Shown here: in pieces, positions 23,556 to 33,760 of the stretch
Layout of the letters: each line of letters opens with the position of its first letter
Numbering within the stretch: the stretch's first letter is position 1
Assembly: GCF_014905175.1 (NCBI RefSeq)
Contig: NC_057790.1
Location: 9,920,001 to 9,984,000 of the forward strand
DNA: 64,000 bases
Reading direction: 5' to 3'
Source of the DNA: Aphidius gifuensis
Taxonomy: Eukaryota > Arthropoda > Insecta > Hymenoptera > Braconidae
Position numbers and translations under genes: made by a program
Notes under the pieces: generated by a model
The model's database searches: none
What the model was told of the DNA's origin: nothing
What the model saw: only the letters and a program-made list of their open reading frames with translations

Positions 23556-24202
23556 CTTACGTTACTAACTGCTTTTTGAAAAGCTGTAAATTTATCATCA
23601 ACCATATAACGTACACGTCATGATGAATCAGCAGCCCATTGACGTAATTTTGGCATAACAAGTTGTTCAACATCTTCTCGTTGTAATAATGTTGCAATAT
23701 ATTAACACATGCATCAACAGCTAATAAACGAACAGAATCTTTAAATATAAAATATTTAATTTCAACAACTTTTGCAAATTCTCCCACTTTGGATGCTGCT
23801 AAACGTCGCCCCATTGGTGTATCATCTTGACATTAATTACAAAAATGATCCCTTAATTCAGCTTTTGTTGTTTGTCGTTTGTACAACAAGTAATATAAAA
23901 CGGGTCAGAAATGTATTATAAGTAAATTGAAAATATATATAAATTAAAAAAAATAAAAACAAGAACTAAATTATCTATCTCTCGACTTTTCTTTCGCATA
24001 TCGACATCGGTGTCTCGTCTCGTCTCGTCTCTCGCGACGAGAGAAAATTCGTCTCTCGCCTCGAATTTTATTGTCTTTCGTCACCTCTCTCTCGTCTCGT
24101 CTCGAGTTCTCTCGTCTATCGCGGCATCACTAACTAGGAGTACGTTCAGCACCAAGTGCCAAGGCAATCGTTGAAAGTTTTTCGATTGAATTCAATCGCA
24201 GC
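23556..24202 (-). pseudogene. second PP2A scaffold subunit A fragment
   Basis: On the minus strand, 24202-24131 encodes the LNSIEKLSTIALAL segment up to a stop (ERTPS then TAG), and 23820-23556 encodes GRRLAASKVGEFAKV, DSVRLLAVDACVNI and RVRYMVDDKF. The GDWFTSR-YPRVS block kept in copy 1 is absent, and a CTCGT-rich insert lies between the two pieces. It shares with copy 1 the frameshift after VDAC.. (TATATTGCAAC), so both derive from one already broken ancestor. Confidence 0.82.
24000..24128. repeat. CTCGTCTCG low-complexity tract
   Basis: Irregular tandem of TCTCG/GTCTC words, inserted inside the second PP2A fragment. The composition equals the ends of the hAT elements at 36433 and 43382, so it may be a remnant of that family. 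Confidence 0.6.
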
Positions 24203-24310
24203 TATAAAATAAAAATATATTTATTAATTGTAATAAAATAAATTGTTTATCATATTTACATTTTAAACAAATTGTCGGTCAACTGATATGATAAAATTAA
24301 TCAAAAAATA

Positions 24311-24784
24311 AATTAGCGTGTTGCGAGTACGCGTGGGAAGTGAAACTTCTTTCGGAGTAGTTGCATGTCACGCTGAATATCTCGCTAAATAGTAATAATA
24401 ACAATAATATTATCGGTTTATAATAAAATCAGTGATATGAATAATATTAATAATAATATTGACAATAGCATTCATATATAAATACTGATAATTATTAGTA
24501 TTTATATCTAAAATATTATTATTATAGATATTATTATTAATATCAATACTATTGTGAATAATTGATAATATTATCGAAATTATTGTTGTTATAATTATCA
24601 CCATTTATATATATTTATAGTATGAACAATAATAATAACAATAATTTTTTTTATAAATAATAATATTCATAATTGTACAAGCCTATTGTAACCATGCTTG
24701 TACAATAGATGAACGAGTATTATAATCGATCTCAGTTATTCAGTTTATATGCACAGCCTTGTACAAGACCTGTTCAAGCCTTCT
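24311..24784. repeat. AAT/ATT-rich repeat, copy 1, with GAAGTTTCAC terminus
   Basis: The terminus at 24320-24350 (GCGTGGGAAGTGAAACTTC) is followed by interspersed AATAAT/ATTATT words to about 24660. The order of words (AGATATTATTATTAATATCAA, TTATTGTTGTTAT) is the same as in 29570-29830, so this is a dispersed repeat, not simple microsatellite expansion. Confidence 0.6.
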
Positions 24785-25169
24785 CCCTAACAGAACTTCC
24801 CAACCGTGAATAAACCGAAAATGAAGTTTATTTACGGTTGAAAGTTGCGCAAATCAAACCCAAATTGAACAGGTAACCCTCATTTAACCGAGAATAAACC
24901 GAAAACAAACTCGGGGAAAAATCGATTTTTTTCCAAAGGTTTGAATGTGGTTAGTCCAACTGAGTTCAAACCAAATAGATTACTTGACCAAATTTGAACA
25001 CTGTTAAAACCGTTGGATTAAGGTTATGTTCTGGTTGGATTCGGGCAACTTTCAACCTTTCGTTTTCAGATTACTAATCGTTCTCTAACCGTTAAAAAAC
25101 CGTGAATGAACCCAACCATGAAAAAACCAAAATCTAACCAAACTGTTCGGTTGGGAAGTTCCGCTAGGG
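24785..25169. mobile_element. 385-bp MITE, CGGTT-rich (family V)
   Basis: Left end CCCTAACAGAACTTCCCAACCG, right end CGGTTGGGAAGTTCCGCTAGGG: inverted with few mismatches. The interior has AACCG/CGGTT words. No coding sequence. A partial copy lies at 17225. Confidence 0.65.
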
Positions 25170-26225
25170 GTAATACAAGTATTGTTCTAGCCACATCTAC
25201 AAGGCTTGAATAAGCAATGTATTTTTAGACAAAACAAGCCTTGAACAAGTCTGTTCTACACGGGTCATGAGACGATTCCGTCAGGGTAGTCAGAGCGAAA
25301 AATAATGTTTAATTTTTTTAGGTTATGTTCAAGCTGTCACTCGTTGTAATCTCAGTTTTGGTAATTTATGGAAAGTTACCACGAGAATAAAATAGGATAA
25401 AACATCAAGTCAATAGCAAGTCAACAACAAATCAATAGCTAGTCTATAGCTAATTAATAGCAAAAAAAAAAGTTAAAAATTTATTATATAACATTGTTAT
25501 TGTTTATTGTCGTTGTTTATTAGTTTATTATATTGTTATTAACTCAAGAGTGAAAGGACTCTGTTTTTTTTTTTAAGTTTCAAGTTAACTCCGACGTCCT
25601 TCTATTCTTCATTTCATTTTTTGAAAAGAACCAGAAACTTAGAAAAAATAAAGAAGGTCCCTCGCCAGGAATCGAACTTGGGTCTTTTGCTTACCGGGCA
25701 AACGCCTTGACCTCTAGACAGGGCTTCTCATTTTTTTTAAGTTTCATCAAGTTAACTCCGACGTCCTTCTATTCGTCAATTCATTTTTTGAAAAAAAAAA
25801 AAATGTAGAAACAACTTCAACGTCTTAAAATGTAAATTTTACCTTTTTTCGAAGTAATGGAAGCGATAACAAAAAGTAAATGTAAATTTAACTCCGTTGA
25901 AACGTAAAGCACAGCTTCAATCTAATGACATTTTTTTTGGTAAATTTTACCCGTTTCCTCTAGGTATCCCTCATTTGTTCACTAAAAAGGTAAAAACTAC
26001 TTTTTTTCTGTAAATTTTACCTTTTATTTTTCTCCGTGTTGTAAAATAACAAATGAAAAAAAATTGAAAGTTAGTGTACCATATTGTGTCCACTTTTTAA
26101 AATATGAATCTCAACGAAATCATATAGATTTTATATCTTTATAAGATTAGAGCAGTAGAATGACGCATTATATTATCATAATTTAAACATCTATCATTCT
26201 GATTCTGTTGCGCATCTAGGGCGTG
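25170..26225. other. gene-free stretch upstream of Tsp2A, with repeats
   Basis: 25380-25460 has AATAGCTAGTCTATAGC simple repeats. 25555-26040 is a repeat with TTAACTCCGACGTCCTTCTATTC present twice (25590 and 25745) and TAAATTTTACC words ending TTTTTCTCCGTG. No exon is recognised. Confidence 0.4.
25655..25728 (-). other. tRNA-like sequence
   Basis: On the minus strand box A (TGTCTAGAGGTCAAGGC), an anticodon arm that pairs (TTTGC/GCAAA around a 7-base loop) and box B (AGTTCGATTCCTGG) are all present. The acceptor is only partly paired (CCCT/AGGG). Position 33 is C instead of the usual U. Probably a tRNA-derived repeat or pseudogene, although the anticodon arm is better than in the other tRNA-like copies. 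Confidence 0.45.
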
Positions 26226-26260
26226 CTTATCTACTTATCTCATATTTGTTTGAGATAAAG
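26226..26260. promoter_or_regulatory. cluster of three GATA-factor sites upstream of Tsp2A
   Basis: CTTATCT occurs at 26226-26232 and 26234-26240 (AGATAAG on the minus strand), and AGATAAAG at 26253-26260 on the plus strand. They lie about 200 bp before the start codon. GATA factors drive endodermal and midgut genes in insects, and Tsp2A acts in midgut and Malpighian tubule. The functional link is inference. Confidence 0.45.
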
Positions 26261-26385
26261 TTGTGGTTCCGAGGAACAGTATGTTTTATAGCATGATTCA
26301 ACCTCTCATTTTTAATCTAGTGTCTTGATCCACGTGAAAATTTGGAGTTAATTTTATATTCCTTCACCGAAAATAAAAAAAAATT

Positions 26386-26391
26386 TATAAA
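26386..26391 (+). promoter_or_regulatory. candidate TATA box of Tsp2A
   Basis: TATAAA in TTTATAAAG lies 62-72 bp upstream of the two possible start codons, leaving a 5' UTR of roughly 40 bases. AT-rich context makes chance matches common. Confidence 0.25.
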
Positions 26392-26453
26392 GCCCCAAGT
26401 GATTATTTCATTTATAAATATTCAATAAATAGATCAAAGAAATAAATAAGTAA

Positions 26454-29400
26454 ATGAACATAATGAGGAAAGGTTCAGAGGCAGCCAGACTAGAAAATAG
26501 CATTGGTACAATAAAGTACGTAATTTTTTGTTTAAGCGCCATTCTATGGGTGAGTGTTACAAAGTTTATTTTGATAATAATCAATTTATAATATGCTATC
26601 AAAAATATAATTTTTCGTTGATCATTGTATTCGAAAAACAAAAAATTTTCAGTTACTTGGTGCATGTATGTTTGGATTTTCAATTTGGCTAAGACTTGAA
26701 CCAGGTTTTCAAGAATGGGTTGCATGGCTTGAAATAGAAAAATTTTACGTTGGGATATATATCCTCATGTTTGCAGCAATGTTTGTGATGATTATTGCAT
26801 TTGTTGGTTGTGCTGCTGCACTAATGGAACATGTTACGGCTTTATACATTGTGAGTCATTTTTATTCTTAAGCATTTCAAATCTATCAACCTGCATATAA
26901 TATTTAAAGTATATTCATTGCAGCATATCGGACTTCAAGGATTCTGTTTTCTTCTGGGTATTATTGGATCAGCTATTCTCTTAGATTTTTCGACTTATGA
27001 CAGTCAAATTCAACCGATTGTTCGTAGATCGATGTACGCGCTTATTTCAAATTCATATCAAGATCAGCCTGCGTATATTCTTCGAATGGTGCAGGAAAAC
27101 GTAAGGCAGCTTAAAACAAGCACTGAAATTGTTAAGTAAGAAGTTCATTCGATATTTTACGTACACTGGGAAAAATTTCAGTTAATTTAAAGGATTAAAA
27201 ATGTGAATTTTAGTAAAAATTTTCTTGGCAATAGGTGACTTCGCAGTAAGAAAAAAAAAGTTGAGAATATGCAGAAAAGAGGTTTATATGTGTCAAATGT
27301 ATAATTTGAGCACTAAACTGTCTCAATTGTATGTAAAATCGTTTTGGACAAATTACACGTATAACGTTGGTAGTTCTGCCTTCCCACACATATAATATAA
27401 ATTCCTCACACACTTCTTAACCTCCCATAACTTAACATATACAACTAAGCTTGGTAAATAATTTATAAATAAATAATATGCTGAAATGGAAAAAAGTGAA
27501 ACAAAAACAAATAAACTGAATAACAATTGTACCCAGCCTACCGGAGTATGTTCGTCAGTATAAATATTTTTTCTGTTTTTGAAGATTGGTTGTTGTGGAG
27601 CTGATGGACCAATGGACTATTTAGATTTTATGAAACCTTTGCCAACTGAATGTCGTGATACTGTAACTGGAAATGCATTTTTTCATGGTTGCGTCGAAGA
27701 GTTGACATGGTTTCTTGAAGGAAGAGCCAGCTGGCTTGCTGGACTTGCTTTATCTCTTTGCATGTTACATGTAAGTTGAACAGAATTAATATAATCTCGT
27801 GGTTTTTGTGTTAATTCACCCGGGAAAAAAAATAAGATGCAATTGAGGGTCTACATGCAATAACCCGCTACGCGTCAAAAAAAATTTTTTTTTTTCAATA
27901 ATAATAATGATTAAAATAAAAAAGTATAATGAAAGATAATTTTTATTTTTTGTTGTTAATAATATTAATTATAGATAGAAAAATGATGAAAAAGTCTTGA
28001 AAAAAATCATACATATACTAGAAACCAAGTTTCATTAATTGCGCGAAAAATTTTCATATGTTGATCGGTCAATTAATGAGTAATTAATTATAAACTTTAC
28101 AAAAATTAGATGTCGCAACGTATGGCAAGTTCAAACACACACACACATTCGCAGTCCCATATATTGTATACGGAGTGCAGGCGCTTTACACTTTATTTTT
28201 TTACAGTGTAGCCCGATTTCAGTTTTGTCTGTGACGTCAGAAGCGCCCCGCAACACCCGCAATGAATTTGTGCATAACCTCCTTAAGGCTGGATAGTGTT
28301 TTCGCTTTTTTTTTTTTTTTTTTTCGGTATATTTAATTGTATGTTTTTTCTCACACTTGATTAAGGATTTTTGTTTTGATGTTACTTTACTTCTTTTTGT
28401 TTATTTTAATTATTATTATTACTGTTTTATTTATTATTAATTGACAAAATTTGTCAAAATTGGACGAATTTTTACAATATTTGCCAATGATTGCCAAAAA
28501 TCAGAGGGTTTTATCAAATTTTGGCAAATTTTGTCAAAATTATTTTTACCAGGGCTGTTAATAATTTTCAGAACTTCGGTGAAGCCTTGATAAGACTTTA
28601 TGATCTTATGTTTTATTTTTGAAGTAAAACTTCTTTTCGCAGGGTAGTGAAAAAAAAACAGTGTCTCAGCCATTAAACGCTCGGAGCAAGCGAACGCTCA
28701 GACCGAGCAAGCGTTTGCCCATATACCTAATGAGAGTGAGTGAGTGAGTGGCTACGAGCGATAAAGGAGATATGCTTTTTTTCTAAGTCCATTGTTTTCA
28801 ACATGGCAAAACTAGACGAAACTAGTCGAAAAATAAAAATGACAACGGACGGTCATGGAGACCTGGGAGGCTATTCTCGAATTCATACGAGTCGACTCGT
28901 ATTCATTCGAGAATAGCCTCCCAGTATGGACGATAAGTCACGTCCCTCACCGCGGGGGTCATGGCACTGAATTCGGATATTCCCATGCTTAGAATGAATG
29001 TGGGTGTGTCTGTGCATTGCCAATAGTGTAGCTGATCGGTTTGCAGCGTTTATGAAAATTATGAATAAAAAAATTATAAATGAATATACTCAATTGAAAA
29101 TTATAATTAGTATATTAATATCATCGATATTATTATTATGAATATGATTAATACCATTGATATTATTACTAATATTATATTGATATTATTATTCATAATA
29201 TTATTGATAAATATAACCATAGTATAAATAAAAATAACAACAATAATTTCAATAATATCAGTGATATTAATAATATTAATAATGCTAATAATAATATTAA
29301 TACTAACAATAATATTCAAATAAAAAATATTAATAATTTTTAGTATTTATATTTCGAATATTGTTGTTAGTATTAATATTATTATTAGCATTATTAATAT

Positions 29401-30725
29401 TATATTGAAGTAATTGTTATTAATAATAATATTATTATTATATATTTATTAATTTATAGTATGAATAATAATATAACAATGATAATTTCAAGAATATCAT
29501 CGATAACAATAATATCAACGGTATTAATTATATTAATAATAATAATAATAACAAAAATATAATCATCGAATAATAATATCACTGATATTAATATTATTAA
29601 TATCGATATAATATTAATAATAATGAGAATAATAATAAAGTATTGACAATAATATTTAAATATAAATATTAATAATTATTAGTATTTATATTTCGAATAT
29701 CATTATTATAGATATTATTATTAATATCAATAATATTGTTAATAATTGATAATATTATTGGAATTATTGTTGTTATTATTATCATTTATATATATTCATA
29801 GTATGAATAATAGTAATAACAATAATTTTAAGAATAATAATAATATTAATTTCAATGATATTAAAAATTTATAATACCAATGGTATGAATAATAATAATA
29901 ATAATATCAATAACGATATAATATTGATAATATTATCAACATTTATATTTTGAATATTATCAATATGATTGATGTGAGTATTATAAGTATCATATTAATA
30001 TCATCATTTATATTATGAATTTTACCAATATTATTATTAATATCATTAATATCATCAATAATATTATTATTATTATCATCATAAATTAATTGATTGTTGA
30101 TATTTTTAAAATTGTTACAAATAACTTGATAGACTGCAAAAGAAGTTTCACTTCCCTCGCGCGTACTGTTAACACACACATTTTTTTTTTTTTAACTAGC
30201 TCATACCCGCGCTTCGCACGGGTTTCTTTGTGGGTTTTTTTTTTTAACCAAAAATAATAGTCAAAAATAATATTAAAAATAATGTTACAGAAATTAAATT
30301 GAATTCATTGATATTAAAATAAATGTAAAAATTAAAAAAACCCTATTATCTCGAAAATTAAAGGACTGATAGCTGAATGGAGGCAGGGGGAAATGAGGGG
30401 TCTCTGGTAGCCTAGGTTTTCTGATCACTGAATTTTCAAAAATTTGAGATTTCATGATTTTCAATATGTAGATTAGTATTTATTTGTTGAAATAAATGTT
30501 TGAATTTTTGTTGGAATAAATGTAGAATTTACTGTTCAAAAAGTGTTGAATTTATTGTTCAAATAAATGTTTAAAACAATTTGAACAATTTTTTTAATCT
30601 TTGATTTTATTTTCAATTATAATCGTTGTTGAAATTTCTTTTCTTAGGTGATCCAGGCAGTCCTGTCACTAACTCTTATTCAAGCAAAACAAAAAGAAAA
30701 CGAAGCTGCGATATTTAAACGTTAG
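26454..30725 (+). CDS. Tsp2A: Tetraspanin 2A, five coding exons
   Basis: Four-pass membrane protein of the smooth septate junction. In Drosophila it works with Snakeskin and Mesh to seal midgut and Malpighian-tubule epithelia (known from the family, not shown here). Coding exons: 26454-26549, 26653-26850, 26924-27100, 27585-27770, 30648-30725; all junctions are GT-AG and phase 0. An in-frame ATG at 26454 would add MNI; the ATG at 26463 has A at -3 and gives 241 residues, close to the fly protein. Visible: TM1 from about residue 18, TM2 (YVGIYILMFAAMFVMIIAFV), TM3 (HIGLQGFCFLLGIIG), a large loop with the hallmark CCG at 157-159, then ECRDTVTGNAFFHGC, which closely matches Tsp2A, and TM4 spanning the last junction. 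Intron 4 (2.9 kb) is filled with repeats; the other introns are 73-484 bp. No clear AATAAA is seen after the stop. Confidence 0.93.
27771..28862. other. Tsp2A intron 4, first part
   Basis: Non-coding. 28440-28555 has TTTGGCAAATTTTGTCAAAATT-type units and closes with ATTATTTTTACCAGGG, a family A right end with no left partner. 28670-28750 has GAGCAAGCG and GAGTGAGT simple repeats. Confidence 0.45.
28863..28924. mobile_element. 62-bp palindrome inserted in a dispersed repeat
   Basis: CTGGGAGGCTATTCTCGAAT is mirrored at the other end around ACGAGTCGACTCGT. The host repeat is known without it: 62130-62190 holds the same flanks in reverse orientation (GACTTATCG...CCATGACCGTCCG) with short unrelated bases between. 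It is therefore a discrete tiny insertion. Confidence 0.65.
29100..30180. repeat. AAT/ATT-rich repeat, copy 2, inside Tsp2A intron 4
   Basis: About 1 kb of interspersed AAT, ATT, ATC and GAT words, ending in the AAGAAGTTTCACTTCCCT terminus at 30133, which also marks 3485 and (inverted) 24320. Frames rich in Ile and Asn are artefacts of composition. Confidence 0.65.
30196..30647 (-). mobile_element. Helitron 3' end (minus orientation) beside the last Tsp2A exon
   Basis: Read on the minus strand, CCCGTGC-GAA-GCGCGGG forms a 7-bp hairpin followed six bases later by CTAG and then T, the standard Helitron 3' signature. The element extends to the right over sequence with CCCTATTATCTCGAAAATTA; its 5' TC end was not located, so the far limit given is only the exon boundary. 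Confidence 0.55.
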
Positions 30726-31704
30726 ATATTTACCAAGAGTTCACCTATAAAAATTCACCTACAGAAAACTTTAAGAAACTTTTTTTTATACTATTTTTTT
30801 TTTATCTTCATCATTTATTTACAAAAAAATGTTGAACATTTATAAACATATTTTTATAGATCATAATTTATTTACAAGTAATGCAGCACCTAAATTCTCA
30901 ATAGCTTCTTTAACTTTTGAATTTTTTTTTTTTTATTGAAGAGAATGACTGCACACGGAGAGAAATATAGAGTAAAGTCAATAACTTCACATAGTCGTCT
31001 AGTGAATAGATGAGGCTTTAAACTCTAAATCCGGGCACATCTTGCACGCAAGATCGTTTATTACCGCAAAAATCTTTATTCCCCATATAGCACTAAAAAA
31101 ACCAGTTGTTTATGGTAAGAAATGAATGTACCAATATATACCTATATATAGGGCGTTCTTAGTCAAATCACGGGGTCATCTGCCTGACTCCCTGAAACTT
31201 TGACAAAATGAGCTATTTGGTTGATTTTGGGCTGAAATTGAGCTTCTAATTTTTTTGAATTTTTTCATTAATTTTTTTAGACTCCATTTCATCTTAAATA
31301 TCACTAATTTTGGAATTTCTCACAAAAGACCCTTTTTTTCTGAATTTTTTCTTACAGAATAAAGTGCACAATACATGCATTTTAAGCATCGCAAAAATCC
31401 GGGCCTAGAAACATAAAATTTTTTTTTGATCTTTAAAATTTTTATTTTCACCCAAAAAAATTTTTGTTTTCAGAAAAAAAAATGTTTTTTTTCAAAATAA
31501 GTATTTTATAAGTTTTTGATTTCAAAAAAATAAAATAAAACTTGATTTTTCCTCGGTAAATTTTTAGTTTCTGCTTTTAAGACATTTTTTATGCTGTATA
31601 CTTTATTCCGTAAAAGAAAATTCAGAAAAAAAGGGTCTCTTGTGAGAATTTCCAAAATTAATCTTGCCTAATTATGTTAAGATAGGTGGGAATGAGATGA
31701 GTTG
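30726..31704. other. gene-free region after Tsp2A
   Basis: Presumed 3' UTR and repeats. 31145-31680 has an inverted pair around GGTCATCTGCCTGACTCCCTG and AAAAAGGGTCTCTTGTGAGA, resembling the palindromic element at 47553 at its start. ACACGGAGAGAAAT at 30952 resembles the inverse ATTCTCTCCGTGT at 33564, possibly the ends of an older element. Confidence 0.4.
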
Positions 31705-32253
31705 CACTGCAAAAACTGCGCCTTTGGATTATAGGCACTGTTCCATTGGATTCATGGAGCACATTTTATTAAGCGCTGCTCAATGATATTCAAGGAGCAC
31801 CGATATCGGTCCAGTTGCTCTGTTAATTCAAAGGTACTGTTCAACTGTATTCGTTGAGCAGCCTGAGCCGTCACTCGAATTAAGAAAGAGACACGCATAC
31901 ACATAACATAACCTCTCTATATCAGTAACTATTAAACAATTAACATATATATGAATGCATATATGTTAAATATTCGATAAATTTAATAACTAAAGATATA
32001 TAGAATATTTATAATAATTTATAAATGAATATTTATGATGTAAATATCATGACATGACAGATATAAAAGTACAAATAGAGAGAGAGAAAAAATATAATGT
32101 AGTTGTGTTTGCGCATGCCTCCAAAACGCCGAAATCTGCTCAACAAATATATAGGTACAGAACCAAGAAATCAAAGGAACAACTTTAGCGGAGCAGTGCT
32201 CCATGAATCCAATGGAACAGTGCCTATAATCCAAAGGCGCAGTTTTTGCAGTG
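31705..32253. mobile_element. 550-bp MITE with about 57-bp terminal inverted repeats
   Basis: CACTGCAAAAACTGCGCCTTT starts the left arm; the right arm ends with the exact inverse. The arms continue through GGATTATAGGCACTGTTCC. The interior has further TGTTCAACTG/TGCTCAACGAA inverted words and a TA-rich centre. TG flanks both sides, but this is too short to prove a duplication. Confidence 0.7.
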
Positions 32254-33760
32254 TGTAATCTCATTCCTTGCGATTGAGTCTGTAATCTGAAAATACTGTA
32301 CATGCTCTGCTTTTAAGGTACATTCTTAGCTACCTTCCGAATATAAGAATTTCTTGAAATTTATACAGTATGTAATTGAAATATTAATGAATCATTTTGT
32401 AAAATAATATATTATGTTATAGACTTATTTTTTTTATAATAATTAATTGAAGTTGGCTACTTTTAGAAAGGTTAAATATGGGCTCTTATGGGAGGGGATG
32501 TTTGAAATTTTTTTGATCATAACTAAATTACATTTCTAAATATATGATTTTATTAAAAAACTGATAGATAGAAGTGAAAATTATAAGGAATTTTTTAATA
32601 TCTGGTTCATATGGAGTTATAGTACTGATTTTGAATATTATTTAAAAATATGTGGTAAAAAGTTGTTTTTTTACTGATTTCCTAATGAAGAGCCATAATA
32701 TTCAAAAAGCAGGAAAATTTAAACTAGCATAAAAGAAACTTGATTACAAAACAACGGAGCATCATAAATGCAAATATTAATGAAAATATTATTAAAAATG
32801 TTTTTATTAACTATATAAAATTGAGATTGATAATAAATATTAATATTAATTGGATATAAATAAAAAACTCGATATTGATGCAAATCAGTGATGCATACTA
32901 ACAAAAAAAAAATTTCGTGCGCAATATTGAAATGAATAAATATTATAGAATAATTGTTTTAATCGATATATGATTGGTTTTTATTGGAATATATTGCATA
33001 ACATTGATTAATAATGGAAAAAATAAATTGTGAACACAAAAAAAATGATCACGAAAAGTTTAAACTTTTGGTTTTTTGGGGTTGGTATGACAAAATCTTC
33101 AATGTAAAAAGCATAGGATTTTATTTAGGACACGCCCACAAAATCTAGCTGAGAATGTACCTTAAGCTGCATATATGCCCATTGTATTTTTACTCAATCA
33201 AACTCAATCCACCTTCGCCACACGTCTGTGAATATATATATGTTGTGTAGTTCAATCGGCAAGATTCCGATATCCCAGACAACATGGGACAACACATCAT
33301 ATTTATCGGTGACGTATCGTATAGTTACTAGATATACATAGCCATTTTTTTCCATATTTTAACTCCATTTTTGACTACTTTGCGCATTCTCAGGAATCTT
33401 TTCCATATTTTGCCCGTGATCGTGAGAAAATTTCCTGTAAGAAACCAACAAAAAAAAAAAACGAGTTGTCTGGGATATCGGAATATCCCCCATAATTAAG
33501 TGGCTATAATAAAAAGTCTTGTACGTAATGCTTCTATGGTGGACACCTCTCGTTTACTGCAAGATTCTCTCCGTGTACCCATGGATACAAATCACCTCTC
33601 ACTGATAAACTACGCAAATGAAAACAAAAAACGCTGTAATTAATTAAAAAAAACAGTAATAAATAAACAAACGATAAGAAGCTTAGCGTTTCACTGCTTG
33701 GAAGAATGAAATTCTAATAAAAATTTTCCGTCTTGTATTAACTTCTGAGAAAAAAGCAAT
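32254..33760. other. intergenic, no gene seen
   Basis: Mostly AT-rich. Paired blocks GGTACATTCTTAGCT (32319) and AGCTGAGAATGTACC (33151) with inverted flanks suggest a further foldback of about 850 bp. 33273-33475 is a short foldback with CCCAGACAACATG and GTTGTCTGGG ends, related to 15638-16855. 33580-33760 is the presumed 3' UTR side of the minus-strand gene. Confidence 0.4.
33273..33475. mobile_element. 200-bp MITE with CCCAGACAAC termini
   Basis: It ends in CCCAGACAAC and GTTGTCTGGG, both next to GATATC-type bases. The interior shares TTTGCGCATTCTCAGGAATC and TTTATCGGTGA with the arms of the element at 15638. Confidence 0.55.

Larger units (their letters stand above)
22955..24310. mobile_element. 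family A element, copy 2, with PP2A-A fragment (right end lost)
   Basis: It begins CCTCTGGTAGAAATATTACTCC, runs through CCGGCATG minisatellite (to about 23400), then the same unique sequence and PP2A-A fragment as copy 1. Similarity to copy 1 stops near 24310, in the place equivalent to about 6735, so the right minisatellite arm is missing. Confidence 0.75.

Noticed and set aside
26408..26725. A 105-codon minus-strand frame opposite Tsp2A exons 1-2
   Set aside because: It overlaps verified spliced coding sequence on the plus strand and has no recognisable content.
29107..30179. Ile/Asn-rich minus-strand frames
   Set aside because: Products of AAT/ATT words in a repeat inside a Tsp2A intron; no start context, domain or codon bias.
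30951..33576. A single 2.6-kb element bounded by ACACGGAGAGAA and its inverse
   Set aside because: Only about 12 bases match and no target duplication is visible; inner MITEs explain most of the region.
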